Source: Streptomyces inusitatus
GTDB lineage: Bacteria > Actinomycetota > Actinomycetes > Streptomycetales > Streptomycetaceae
Reading direction: 5' to 3'
NCBI RefSeq assembly: GCF_014651115.1
Contig: NZ_BMWG01000012.1
Location: 102,070-166,069 of the forward strand
DNA: 64,000 nucleotides
Shown here: positions 53,002 to 61,263 of the stretch, piece after piece
Numbering within the stretch: position 1 is the first letter of the stretch
Layout: each line of letters opens with the position of its first letter
Program-made: the position numbers and the translations under genes
Notes under the pieces: model-generated
Told to the model about the DNA's origin: nothing
The model's database searches: none
Seen by the model: the letters and a program-made list of their open reading frames with translations, nothing else

Positions 53002-53613
53002 ATGGCCGGTTTCCGGAGTCTTGCGAGACAGGTGCGTGACACGCGGTGTGATCTGGCGCTGAGGCGCTACTCACTGCGCAAGTGCCTGGAGAGGTTCGCC
53101 CCTTATGGACATCGGGCGACATGGGACCACCTGTGTGTGCGGCACGGGATCGAGTCCGAGGACCGCGCGCCCGATCCGGCCCGGCTGGTGGCCGCGCTGG
53201 AGGAGCTGGAGCGGGCGCGGGCCGTGTGGCTCGCGTACGAGGAGAGCTTCGCGGACCGCCGCAGGCGGGAGAAGCACGACGGGCTGCGCAGGCCGGGCTC
53301 CGTCGACGACTGGCACCGGCGGACCTGGGGCGGGCACGGGGTGGCGCGCTGCGACCATCCCTCCTGCCATCCGGCGGCCCCGCTGGACGAGGTGCTGCGG
53401 CGGCTGATCGCCGCGCTGGAGAACGAACCGGGTGATTCCTGCCCCGTCTGCGAGGCCACGGGGATCGTATGGCGGGCGGATCTGACCGACGAGCCGTGGA
53501 CCGGGCCGGTCTGCACCGGCTGCGGCATAGTCGTGCCGCGGCCCGTGCTGACGTCACAGGCCGTGGCGAGTGCCAAGGAGGCGGGACGCGGCAGCCTCGC
53601 CCCGGTGGCCTGA
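53002..53613 (+). CDS. Putative zinc-ribbon protein of unknown function
   Basis: A 203-residue cytoplasmic protein. It opens with a basic helical segment, then helices rich in Arg/Glu, and ends with CDHPSCH followed by C-P-V-C...C-T-G-C (CPVCEATG, CTGCGIV), a probable zinc ribbon. ATG chosen with GGAGG upstream at 10-11 bases; a GTG four codons earlier sits on the Shine-Dalgarno. A nucleic-acid-binding role is plausible but unshown. Confidence 0.65.
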   Translation: MAGFRSLARQVRDTRCDLALRRYSLRKCLERFAPYGHRATWDHLCVRHGIESEDRAPDPARLVAALEELERARAVWLAYEESFADRRRREKHDGLRRPGSVDDWHRRTWGGHGVARCDHPSCHPAAPLDEVLRRLIAALENEPGDSCPVCEATGIVWRADLTDEPWTGPVCTGCGIVVPRPVLTSQAVASAKEAGRGSLAPVA

Positions 53614-53661
53614 GCCGTCACCGGCGTCCTGGGGCCCGAACACGCCCGCAGGACGCGCGAA

Positions 53662-53689
53662 CCCGCCGCCCACGCCCCCGGGCGGCGGG
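53662..53689. terminator. Terminator between the zinc-ribbon gene and soxR
   Basis: CCCGCCGCCC (53662-53671) pairs with GGGCGGCGGG (53680-53689) across 8 bases, between convergent genes. Confidence 0.75.
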
Positions 53690-53714
53690 ACACCACACCA
53701 CACCCGGTCACGGC

Positions 53715-54197
53715 TCAGTCGGCGTCCTTGTCCTTGTCCTTGTAGCGGACGGGCATCAGCCGTGAGCCGGCCATCTGGCGGCCGAACGCGTCCTCGGGGT
53801 TGGACAGCACACAGGTCTCCAGCGAGAGACAGCCGCAGCCGATGCAGTCGGTGAGATGGTCCCTCAGCCGCCCGAGCTGCTTGATCCGCTCGTCCAGCTC
53901 CTTGCGCCACACATGGGAGAGCCGGGCCCAGTCGTCCCGGTCGGGGGTGCGCTCCTCGGGCAGCTCGGCCAGCGCGTCCCGGATCGTGGCGAGCGGGATG
54001 CCGACCCGCTGCGCCGCGCGGACGAAGGCCACCCGGCGCAGGGCGTCCCGGGGGTAGCGGCGCTGATTGCCGGTGGTCCGGCGGCTGCTGATGAGCCCTT
54101 TGGACTCGTAGAAGTGGAGGGCGGACACGGCGGCGCCGCTGCGCTCGGAGAGCTGACCTACCGTCAACTCGTGAGTCTTATCCGGAAACTGGGACAC
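53715..54197 (-). CDS. soxR: Redox-sensing MerR-family regulator
   Basis: A 160-residue dimeric activator. The N-terminal MerR winged helix (LTVGQLSERSGAAVSALHFYE) is followed by the dimerisation helix and the [2Fe-2S] motif C-x2-C-x-C-x5-C at C118, C121, C123 and C129. In Streptomyces SoxR senses redox-active metabolites such as actinorhodin and activates a small set of export and reductase genes. Start GTG from GGAGGG; spacing is short. The C-terminus ends in a Lys-Asp repeat from a tandem GTCCTT element, a tail not part of the fold. Confidence 0.95.
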   Translation of the reverse strand: MSQFPDKTHELTVGQLSERSGAAVSALHFYESKGLISSRRTTGNQRRYPRDALRRVAFVRAAQRVGIPLATIRDALAELPEERTPDRDDWARLSHVWRKELDERIKQLGRLRDHLTDCIGCGCLSLETCVLSNPEDAFGRQMAGSRLMPVRYKDKDKDAD

Positions 54198-54347
54198 CCC
54201 TCCAAGCGTAGTCCCTGCCCGGCGGGCGCCGGTGCGCCTCCGTTGACAGAAGCACACCCGCCGACCATGCTGAGCGGGCGCTCAGGCGTGGCCCCGGGAG
54301 CCCGCGCCGGTGAGCGGGAGAACGCCACCGAGAGGCAGGGACCAGGG

Positions 54348-54809
54348 ATGGCCGAGCCGAGGATCTTCGCCTCCGCCGAGGAGCTGCGCGCCGGGGTGGG
54401 CGAGCCGCTGGGGCACAGCGACTGGCTGGAGATCGACCAGCGGCGGATCGACCTCTTCGCCGAGGCGACCGGCGACCACCAGTGGATCCATGTGGATCCC
54501 GTGCGGGCGGCGGCCGGGCCCTTCGGGGCGACCATCGCCCACGGGTATCTCACGCTCTCGCTGCTGCCGGTCCTGGTCCCCCAGGTGATGCGGGTCGAGG
54601 GCGCGCGCATGGGCCTCAACTACGGCACCGGCAAGGTGCGCTTTCCCGCTCCGGTACCGGTGGGCTCCCGGCTGCGGGCCACGGCGGAGCTGCGGGAGGT
54701 CACCGCGGCGGCCGGCGGGGTGCAGGTGACGGCCCTGGTCACGGTCGAGCGCGAGGGCGGCGAGAAGCCGGTGTGCGTGGCCGAGTCGCTCTCCCGCTAC
54801 TACTTCTGA
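54348..54809 (+). CDS. MaoC-family hot-dog enoyl-CoA hydratase
   Basis: A 153-residue R-specific hydratase-like protein. The motif DLFAEATGDHQWIHVDP carries the catalytic Asp and His of the hydratase 2 signature, followed by GPFGATIAHGYLTLSLLP. Likely hydrates trans-2-enoyl-CoA in fatty-acid or polyketide metabolism. ATG with GGGACCAGGG before it. It converges on a TetR regulator of the type that controls acyl-CoA genes, so they may be functionally linked. Confidence 0.93.
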   Translation: MAEPRIFASAEELRAGVGEPLGHSDWLEIDQRRIDLFAEATGDHQWIHVDPVRAAAGPFGATIAHGYLTLSLLPVLVPQVMRVEGARMGLNYGTGKVRFPAPVPVGSRLRATAELREVTAAAGGVQVTALVTVEREGGEKPVCVAESLSRYYF

Positions 54810-54836
54810 GACTTCCCGCCTCCGCGCGGTGTACCG

Positions 54837-55460
54837 CTACCGCCGGGCCGAGACCATCCGCAGCACGAGATCGGCGTAGAGCGCGCCGACCTCCTCGGGC
54901 GTGCGGCGGCCCTGGACATTGAACCAGCGCGCCACATCGATGCAGAGGGAGAGCACGGCGAGGGTGGTCCCCGGAACGTCGGGGACGTCGAACTCCCCGC
55001 TCTCGACGCCCTCGCGCAGAATGCCGCGGACCACGGCGTCGCTGCGGCGGCGCAGCGCCACGATCTCGGCGCGGTGCTCGTCGGAGAGCGCGTCCAGCTC
55101 GTACTGCACCACCCGGGCGGTGTCGTGCCGGCCGGCGTGCCAGCGGACGAAGGAGCTGACGGCTTCGGCGAGCCGCTCGCCGGGGGTGCCGCCGCGCCCG
55201 GAGGCGGTCTCCAGCACTTCGAGCGCCCGCTCGTGCCCGATCCGGCTGATCCGGTGGAGCAGCTCTTCCTTGGTCTTGTAGTGGATGTAGAGGGCGGCGG
55301 GGCTCATTCCGGCGCGGCCCGCGATGTCACGGGTGGTCGTCGCGTGATAGCCGCGCTCGGCGAACGCCTCGACGGCGGCCACGAGCAGCTTGCGCGCCGC
55401 TTCGGGGGTGACCTCGCCCCACGGCACGTTCTCGCAGTCGGTCTCCTCGGCCGCGGCCAT
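54837..55460 (-). CDS. TetR-family regulator (acyl-CoA-metabolism type)
   Basis: A 207-residue repressor. The helix-turn-helix lies at about 20-65 (AAVEAFAERGYHATTTRDIAGRAG; key residues TTTRDIA and SPAALYIHYKTKEEL). The ligand domain resembles regulators of fatty-acid or steroid breakdown genes such as KstR-like proteins. ATG with AGAGGCGAG upstream. An imperfect palindrome 47 bases upstream is a candidate autoregulatory site. Confidence 0.9.
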   Translation of the reverse strand: MAAAEETDCENVPWGEVTPEAARKLLVAAVEAFAERGYHATTTRDIAGRAGMSPAALYIHYKTKEELLHRISRIGHERALEVLETASGRGGTPGERLAEAVSSFVRWHAGRHDTARVVQYELDALSDEHRAEIVALRRRSDAVVRGILREGVESGEFDVPDVPGTTLAVLSLCIDVARWFNVQGRRTPEEVGALYADLVLRMVSARR

Positions 55461-55506
55461 GGCTCGCCTCTTCTCTCACCGGCAGGGGAACACCATACCC
55501 CGAAGC

Positions 55507-55520
55507 TGAGCAAGCGCTTA
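55507..55520. promoter_or_regulatory. Candidate TetR operator TGAGCAAGCGCTTA
   Basis: An imperfect palindrome (T-x-AGC...GCT-x-A) in the promoter of the TetR gene. Sites of this form often precede acyl-CoA dehydrogenase genes in actinobacteria. Confidence 0.5.
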
Positions 55521-55616
55521 GGGCCTGTCGTCCGGATCAGGCGGGGACCGGCCGGGACCGGGTCGTACCAGCATAGTTCGGCCCGTGCCGAAGGGTGGAT
55601 GCGCGACCCTGGAGGC

Positions 55617-56315
55617 ATGACCGCATCCGCTCTCGCCGCTTTCGCCGCACTGCTCGCCGACGAGACCCGGGCCCGTTTCTGTCTCGCCCTGCTGGACGGC
55701 CGCGCCTGGACCGCCGGTGAGCTGGCCCGGCATGTGGGGGTCGCGCCGTCGACCGCCAGTGAGCATCTGGGCAGGCTCGTCGCGGGCGGACTGCTGGCCG
55801 AGGAGCGCCAGGGGCGGCACCGGTACGTACGGCTGGCCGACGCCCGTACGGCGTATCTGGTGGAGGAGCTGGCCGCCCACACCGAGCCGGGGCCCCCGGC
55901 CGCGCCCACGTCGCTGCGGGCGGCGGGCGCGCGCAGCGCGATGGCCCGGGGGCGCACCTGTTACGACCATCTCGCGGGCCGGCTCGGGATCGCGATCACC
56001 GAGGCGATGACCGTGCGCGGGCTGCTGCTCCAGGAGTCCGGCTTCGCGCTGACCGCCCGGGGTACGGAGTGGTTCGCCGCGCTGGGTCTGGAGCCGCTGC
56101 GGGGGCGGGGGCGGCGGCCGGTCGTCCGGGCGTGTCTGGACTGGACCGAGCGCAGACCGCATCTCGCGGGGGCGGCGGGGGCCGAGCTGTGCCGGTACGC
56201 GCTGGACTCGGGCTGGTGCGTACGGATCGGCTCGGAGCGGGCGGTGCGGGTGACCGCCGAGGGGGAGCGGGCGCTGGCCGAGCTGCTCGGCATCGCCCCC
56301 GAGGCGCTGCGCTGA
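55617..56315 (+). CDS. ArsR-family transcriptional regulator
   Basis: A 232-residue regulator. Residues 1-80 form an ArsR winged helix (ALLADETRARFCLALLDGRAWTAGELARHVG; key parts LADETRAR and TASEHLGRL). The remaining 150 residues are a second domain with four cysteines scattered (C117, C171, C193, C201 by estimate) but no clear metal-binding pair. Start either here (GGAGG very close) or at ATG 55599 with AAGGG upstream; the earlier one has better spacing. It is divergent from the TetR gene. Confidence 0.82.
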   Translation: MTASALAAFAALLADETRARFCLALLDGRAWTAGELARHVGVAPSTASEHLGRLVAGGLLAEERQGRHRYVRLADARTAYLVEELAAHTEPGPPAAPTSLRAAGARSAMARGRTCYDHLAGRLGIAITEAMTVRGLLLQESGFALTARGTEWFAALGLEPLRGRGRRPVVRACLDWTERRPHLAGAAGAELCRYALDSGWCVRIGSERAVRVTAEGERALAELLGIAPEALR

Positions 56316-56342
56316 CCGGCGACCGGCCTGGCCTGGCCGCGA

Positions 56343-57737
56343 TCAGAACTGGAGGGACTTGGTCTGGAGGTACTCCGCCAGACCGTGCGCCCCCAGCTCC
56401 CGGCCGAAGCCCGAGCGTTTGTGTCCGCCGAAGGGGGCGAGCGGGTTGAACCGGCCGCCGTTGACGTCGATCTGACCGGCGTCCATGCGGCGGGCGAAGG
56501 CGGCTGCCGTCGCATCGTCCGCCGCCCAGACCGCGCCGCCCAGGCCGTACACCGTGCCGTTGGCGATCCGGAGGGCGTCCTCCTCGTCCTCGTACCGCAG
56601 CAGTGCCACGACCGGGCCGAAGATCTCCTCCTGCGCGACGGCCATCTCGGGGGTGACATCGGCGAAGACGGTGGGGCTGACGTAGTGGCCGAGGCCGCGG
56701 GGCGCGGCCGGGCCGCCCGTGACCAGCCGGGCGCCCTCGGCGACGGCCTTGTCGATGTGGCCCCGCACGCGCCGTAGCTGCCGCTCGCTGACGAGCGGGC
56801 CGATCCGCTCCCCCGGGGTGTGTCCGGCGGCCTCCTCGGCCGCGAGGGCCACGGCCTCCTCGTACTGATCGCGGTGGATCAGCAGCCGGGACCAGGCGCT
56901 GCAGGTCTGGCCGGAGTTGAACATCACCTGGGCGACGCTCGCGCGGACCGCCGTCCGGAGGTCGGCCCCGGGCAGGATGACGCTGGCCGATTTGCCGCCC
57001 AGCTCCAGTGTGACGCGCTTGACGGCCGCCCCGGCGACCGCGCCGATCCGCCGCCCGACCGCCGTGGAGCCGGTGAAGGAGACCAGGTCGACGCCGTCGT
57101 GCGCGGCGAGGGCGGCCCCGGCGACCGGGCCGAGGCCGGTGACGACATTGACCGTCCCGGCGGGCAGGTCCGCCTCGTGGACGGCCTCCGCGAAGAGCTG
57201 GGCGGTCAGCGGGGTCTCCTCGGAGGGCTTGACCACGACGGCGCAGCCCGCCGCGAGAGCGGCGGCGGCCTTGGCGACGATCTGGTGGAGCGGATAATTC
57301 CAGGGGGTGATCGCGCCGACCACGCCGACGGGCTCCAGCAGCACGGTGGAGTTGCCGACGGCCTCCTCGAAGGAGTGTGCGGCGGCCAGCTCCGCGAAGG
57401 AGGCCGCGATCACCACCGGCAGCCCGGCGTGGACCGTCCGGGCGAGGTCGGGCGGCGCGCCGAGTTCGGCGACGACGGTCTCGGTGAACGCGTCCGCGCG
57501 GGCCGCCAGGGCGTCGCGGAGCGCCGCGATCCGGGCCGCGCGCCCGGCGGGCGGGGTCGCGGCCCAGCCGGGGAACGCGGCGCGGGCGGCGCGCACGGCG
57601 GCGTCGATGTCCTCGGCGGTGCCGGCCGGGACACGGGCGACGGTCCGTTCGTCGGCCGGGTTCACCACGGCGATGGTCTCCGCGGTGGCGGCGGGCCGCC
57701 AGCGGCCGCCGATGTACATCGCGTCATGGGCCTTCAT
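56343..57737 (-). CDS. NAD(P)-dependent aldehyde dehydrogenase
   Basis: A 464-residue enzyme oxidising an aldehyde to the acid. Cofactor region GAITPWNYPLHQI and FTGSTAVGRRIG, general-base glutamate in LELGGKSA and nucleophile cysteine in NSGQTCSAW (near 280) are all intact. Ends with the conserved EYLQTKSLQF. ATG with AAGGAG. Upstream on the same strand is an unrelated ABC ATPase. Substrate not assignable. Confidence 0.95.
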   Translation of the reverse strand: MKAHDAMYIGGRWRPAATAETIAVVNPADERTVARVPAGTAEDIDAAVRAARAAFPGWAATPPAGRAARIAALRDALAARADAFTETVVAELGAPPDLARTVHAGLPVVIAASFAELAAAHSFEEAVGNSTVLLEPVGVVGAITPWNYPLHQIVAKAAAALAAGCAVVVKPSEETPLTAQLFAEAVHEADLPAGTVNVVTGLGPVAGAALAAHDGVDLVSFTGSTAVGRRIGAVAGAAVKRVTLELGGKSASVILPGADLRTAVRASVAQVMFNSGQTCSAWSRLLIHRDQYEEAVALAAEEAAGHTPGERIGPLVSERQLRRVRGHIDKAVAEGARLVTGGPAAPRGLGHYVSPTVFADVTPEMAVAQEEIFGPVVALLRYEDEEDALRIANGTVYGLGGAVWAADDATAAAFARRMDAGQIDVNGGRFNPLAPFGGHKRSGFGRELGAHGLAEYLQTKSLQF

Positions 57738-57827
57738 CGCGCTCCTTCGGGGACGGACGCCCCGCTCGTGCGCCCGCCCACACGATGTCTCCCCGCCGAC
57801 GGCCGCCGACGGGGATTCACCCGTCCT

Positions 57828-59183
57828 TCACACATCCTCGCCGAGCAGTTCGGCGGGGGCCGGGGAGACCCTGCGGCCGTGGCGGTCGAAGACATAGAGA
57901 TGCGCCAGGTCGACCAGCAGGGGCACCTGCGCGCCCTTCTGGAGCCAGAGGCTGGGAGGGGTGCGTACGACCAGCTCGCCCGCGCCGACGCGCTGGGCGG
58001 CGGGGTCGTAGGAGGCGTACGGGTTGTAGGGGAGGCGCGGTGATCCGCCGAGCGCCGACGGCGGGCCCGGCGTTCGCGCGACCGTACGCCCCTTCAGCCG
58101 GCCCAGGACCCCCGGACGCGGCCGGGCTCTTCGGCGGCGCGGCGAGCCGTCCGGGCGGGGGGACTCCAGATCGGCGACGACGGCGGGCTCGGAGCCGATG
58201 TCGACGTGGACGAGTGCCTCGTGGCCCTGGTAGTCGGTGTTCGCGACGGTCCCGGTGAGCGGCACCTCGCCGGGTCTGGCCTGGCTGGGGAGGCCGATCC
58301 TGGTGGCCTCGGAGCGCAGTCCGACGATGACCGGCCGGCCCTGCTGGATACGGAGCAGCTGATGGTCGACGCTGAGCGGCTCGGGCAGGGGGAGTCGCTG
58401 GCTGCCCAGGTCCAGCGACATCCCTTCGCGCGGCGGCGCGTGGACGAAGCCCTGGACGAGATTGATCCGGGGGGTGCCGATGAACGCGGCGACGAAGATG
58501 TTGTCGGGGAGGGCGTAGATGTCGCGCGGGGCTCCGACCTGCTGAAGCACTCCGCCGCGTATCACCGCCACCCGGTCGCCGAGTGACATCGCCTCGGCCT
58601 GGTCGTGGGTGACATAGACGGTGGTGACGCCCATCTCGCGCGTGAGCTGGGCGATTTCGGAGCGGAGCTGAATGCGTAACTTGGCGTCGATGTTGGAGAG
58701 CGGCTCGTCCATGAGAAAGACGGAGGGCCGCCGGGAGATCGCACGGCCCATGGCGACGCGCTGGCGCTCGCCGCCGGAGAGCTGGCTGGGGTAGCGGTCG
58801 AGGACGTCCTCGATACCGAGCTTCCGGGCGGTGGCGTCGACGCGTGGGCCGCGGTCCTCTCGGGGGTTCTCCACCAGCAGGGGAAAGCCGATGTTGTCGC
58901 GGTTGGTCATGTTCGGATAGAGCGCGAAGTTCTGGAAGACCATGGCCATATCGCGGTCGCCGGGCGGCATGTCGTTGGCGAGTTGGCCGTCGAGCCGCAG
59001 CTCACCATCAGTGATCGCCTCAAGTCCCGCGATCATGCGCAGCACGGTGGACTTTCCGCAGCCGGAGGGTCCGAGGAGTACCAGGAATTCTCCGGGTTCG
59101 ATGTCCAGGGTCAATCGGTCGACGGCGCGCGGTGCCCGTCCGTATCGTTTGCTGACGTTATGAAGGGAAATAGCGCGAGTCAT
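57828..59183 (-). CDS. Orphan sugar-type ABC ATPase (UgpC/MsiK family) with extended C-terminus
   Basis: A 451-residue ATPase of the CUT1 sugar-importer type. Walker A GPSGCGKST, Q-loop, signature LSGGERQR, Walker B VFLMDEPLS, H-loop VTHD, then a TOBE/OB regulatory domain. Between about 342 and 392 an arginine/proline-rich low-complexity insert interrupts the regulatory domain. No permease or binding-protein genes lie nearby, so it probably energises transporters elsewhere, as MsiK does. ATG start, weak ribosome site. Confidence 0.9.
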   Translation of the reverse strand: MTRAISLHNVSKRYGRAPRAVDRLTLDIEPGEFLVLLGPSGCGKSTVLRMIAGLEAITDGELRLDGQLANDMPPGDRDMAMVFQNFALYPNMTNRDNIGFPLLVENPREDRGPRVDATARKLGIEDVLDRYPSQLSGGERQRVAMGRAISRRPSVFLMDEPLSNIDAKLRIQLRSEIAQLTREMGVTTVYVTHDQAEAMSLGDRVAVIRGGVLQQVGAPRDIYALPDNIFVAAFIGTPRINLVQGFVHAPPREGMSLDLGSQRLPLPEPLSVDHQLLRIQQGRPVIVGLRSEATRIGLPSQARPGEVPLTGTVANTDYQGHEALVHVDIGSEPAVVADLESPRPDGSPRRRRARPRPGVLGRLKGRTVARTPGPPSALGGSPRLPYNPYASYDPAAQRVGAGELVVRTPPSLWLQKGAQVPLLVDLAHLYVFDRHGRRVSPAPAELLGEDV

Positions 59184-59516
59184 GTGGGGGTCCCGCCGGG
59201 TCAGATGGGGATCGGCTGAGACGCTTGAAAATAGCTGACTAACCCCGGCCGGGGAATCATCCCGACGGATGTTTAACCTGGCCTTTTCCTATTTCGTCGG
59301 CCAAAGTGCGGTTCTGGCCCTCGTGATGATGAACGCCTTCCAATTCCCCGGGGGAGCTTTTTCGACGGGGGCGGGCGCGGCCGCCGCACCTGAAACACAG
59401 CAAACGGGATGAAAGAGCCGCCCCCGGTGTGACACCGGGGGCGGCGGAGGGCGGTGGGGAGACCGCCCGGGGGATCGTCCGGGGCCTCACTGAGGGGTGA
59501 GGCCCCGGGACGTCCG
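59184..59516. other. 333-base spacer between the ABC ATPase and citrate transporter genes
   Basis: No gene. The left half is AT-richer and should hold the ATPase promoter. The right half has two perfect hairpins: GCCGCCCCCGGTG/CACCGGGGGCGGC (59417-59445) and CCGGGGCCTCAC/GTGAGGCCCCGG (59479-59508). Confidence 0.6.
59479..59508 (-). terminator. Citrate transporter terminator
   Basis: CCGGGGCCTCAC (59479-59490) and GTGAGGCCCCGG (59497-59508) form a perfect 12-bp stem 9 bases past the stop; a second hairpin (59417-59445, 13-bp arms, 3-base loop) backs it up. Confidence 0.85.
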
Positions 59517-60977
59517 TCAGATGATGCCGAAGACGACTCCGGCGGCGAGCACCACGAGTGAGGTGAGCGCGGCCCACTTGACCGTGAAGCGGGTGTGGTC
59601 GCCGAACTCGACCTTGGCCATGCCGACGAGGACGTAGACGGCGGGGACCAGCGGGCTGGACATGTGGAGGGCCTGGCCGACGAGGGAGGCGCGGGCGATC
59701 TCCAGCGGGGAGACACCGTGGGCGGCGCCGGCCTCGGCGAGGACGGGCAGCACACCGAAGTAGAAGCCGTCGTTCGACATGAAGTAGGTGAGCGGGAGGC
59801 TCAGCAGACCGGTGACGATGGCCATGTGCGGGCCCATGCCCTCGGGGATGGCCCCGACGAGCCAGTCCGCCATGTGCTTGACCATGCCGGTGCCGGTGAG
59901 GACTCCGGTGAAGACGGCGGCGGCGAAGACCATGCCCGCGACGTTGAGGACGTTCTCGGCGTGCGCGCCGATCCGGGCCCGCTGGTCGGCCATGTTCGGG
60001 TAGTTGACCGTGAGGGCGAGCGCCGCGCCGAGGATGAAGAGGACCGGGATGGGCAGCAGCTCCATGATCATCGCGGTGAGGAGGGCGATGGTGAGGCCGG
60101 CGTTGAACCAGTAGAGCTTGGGGCGCAGGGTCTCGCGGTTGGGGTCGAGGCCCTGGAAGCCCTCGTCGTCGCCCTGTCCGGGGGCCGGGGCCGGGGAGTC
60201 CGCGGCGCTGTCACCGGAGTCGGCGGCGGCGCCGGAGGCCGCGCCCTTGTTCTTGCCCTTGCCCTTGCCCTTCGCGGAGCCCTTGCCGGTCTGAGCGCCG
60301 GAGCCGCCCGCCTTGACCAGCACCGTCTCACTCTCGGTCGCCAGCGCCTGGTCCAGGGAGAGATAGCCGAGGCGCTTGCGCTCCCGCATGCCGAGGACGT
60401 AGGCGAGGATGAAGACGAAGAGCAGTCCGACGGCGAGCGCCGGGATCATCGGGACGAAGATGTCGCCCGCGTCGAGCTTCAGCGCGGTGGCCGCACGGGC
60501 GGTGGGGCCGCCCCAGGGCAGGGTGTTCATGACACCGTTGGCGGTGGCGGCGATACCGGTCATCACGACCAGGCTCATCCCGAGCCGCTTGTAGAGCGGA
60601 TACATCGCCGAGACGGTGATCATGAAGGTGGTGGAGCCGTCGCCGTCCAGCGAGACGATCGCGGCGAGCAGCGCGGTGCCGACCACCACCCGCATCGGGT
60701 CGGCCTTGCAGAAGCGCAGGATGGCCCGGACGATCGGGTCGAAGAGACCGACATCGATCATCACACCGAAGTAGACGATCGCGAACATCAGCATCGCGGC
60801 GGTGGGGGCAAGGTTGCCGACGCCTTCGATGACGTAGTCCCCGAGATGCGCACCCTTGCCGACGAGGACACAGAAGAGCGCGGGGACGAGGACGAGCGCC
60901 GCGATGGGCGACATCTTCTTCATCATGATCAGGACCAGGAAGGTCGCGATCATGGCGAAGCCGAGGATTGTCAGCAT
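59517..60977 (-). CDS. CitMHS-family metal-citrate:H+ symporter
   Basis: A 486-residue membrane transporter of the citrate-Mg2+/Ca2+:H+ family. Opening MLTILGFAMIATFLVLIMMKK and motifs SLDGDGSTTFMIT, NTLPWGGPTARA and FMSNDGFYFGVLP match CitM/CitH. A cytoplasmic loop between halves (about 222-272) holds a Lys/Gly repeat (KGKGKGKNKG) then an Ala/Ser/Asp stretch, absent from Bacillus CitM. ATG start; the upstream region has a large inverted repeat. Metal preference (often Fe3+ or Ca2+ citrate in Streptomyces) is not readable from sequence. Confidence 0.93.
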   Translation of the reverse strand: MLTILGFAMIATFLVLIMMKKMSPIAALVLVPALFCVLVGKGAHLGDYVIEGVGNLAPTAAMLMFAIVYFGVMIDVGLFDPIVRAILRFCKADPMRVVVGTALLAAIVSLDGDGSTTFMITVSAMYPLYKRLGMSLVVMTGIAATANGVMNTLPWGGPTARAATALKLDAGDIFVPMIPALAVGLLFVFILAYVLGMRERKRLGYLSLDQALATESETVLVKAGGSGAQTGKGSAKGKGKGKNKGAASGAAADSGDSAADSPAPAPGQGDDEGFQGLDPNRETLRPKLYWFNAGLTIALLTAMIMELLPIPVLFILGAALALTVNYPNMADQRARIGAHAENVLNVAGMVFAAAVFTGVLTGTGMVKHMADWLVGAIPEGMGPHMAIVTGLLSLPLTYFMSNDGFYFGVLPVLAEAGAAHGVSPLEIARASLVGQALHMSSPLVPAVYVLVGMAKVEFGDHTRFTVKWAALTSLVVLAAGVVFGII

Positions 60978-60983
60978 GGGGCT

Positions 60984-61039
60984 ACCTAACGTTCATCCTT
61001 GAACTCCCACCGGAGGCGGCGGTCCGGATGACGTTAGGT
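60984..61039. promoter_or_regulatory. Inverted repeat in the citrate transporter promoter
   Basis: ACCTAACGTTCATCC (60984-60998) and GGATGACGTTAGGT (61026-61039) are complementary except for one extra T, separated by 27 bases. It lies immediately before the transporter start and could be a paired operator or an mRNA stem that sequesters the ribosome site (AGGTAG). Confidence 0.55.
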
Positions 61040-61163
61040 CCCGTCAAAAGCTGTTAACAAGATGTTGACGTGTGAGCAATACGAGCAAAACCCCAGGTCA
61101 ACGTCTTACTGGTGGTTTCCGGGCCCCCGCGCCCGCGCGTGGCCCGCCGGACGGGCCCCGAAC

Positions 61164-61185
61164 ACGCCCCCGTACGCGGGGGCGT
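61164..61185. terminator. Terminator-like hairpin upstream of hmgA
   Basis: ACGCCCCCG-TACG-CGGGGGCGT, 9-bp perfect arms followed by TTTGG on the plus strand. It lies upstream of hmgA; no complete plus-strand gene precedes it. Confidence 0.5.
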
Positions 61186-61209
61186 TTGGCGTTGACGGAG
61201 CGTCCAGCC

Positions 61210-61233
61210 AATCCTACGGTGACCCATAGGATT
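61210..61233. promoter_or_regulatory. Candidate hmgA operator
   Basis: AATCCTA-10-TAGGATT, perfect 7-bp arms one helical turn and a half apart, 31 bases before the hmgA start. Suits a dimeric regulator; the GntR-type gene downstream is one candidate. Confidence 0.5.
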
Positions 61234-61263
61234 CCTTTGGGCTTTTCAGTACCGGGAGCGGCG

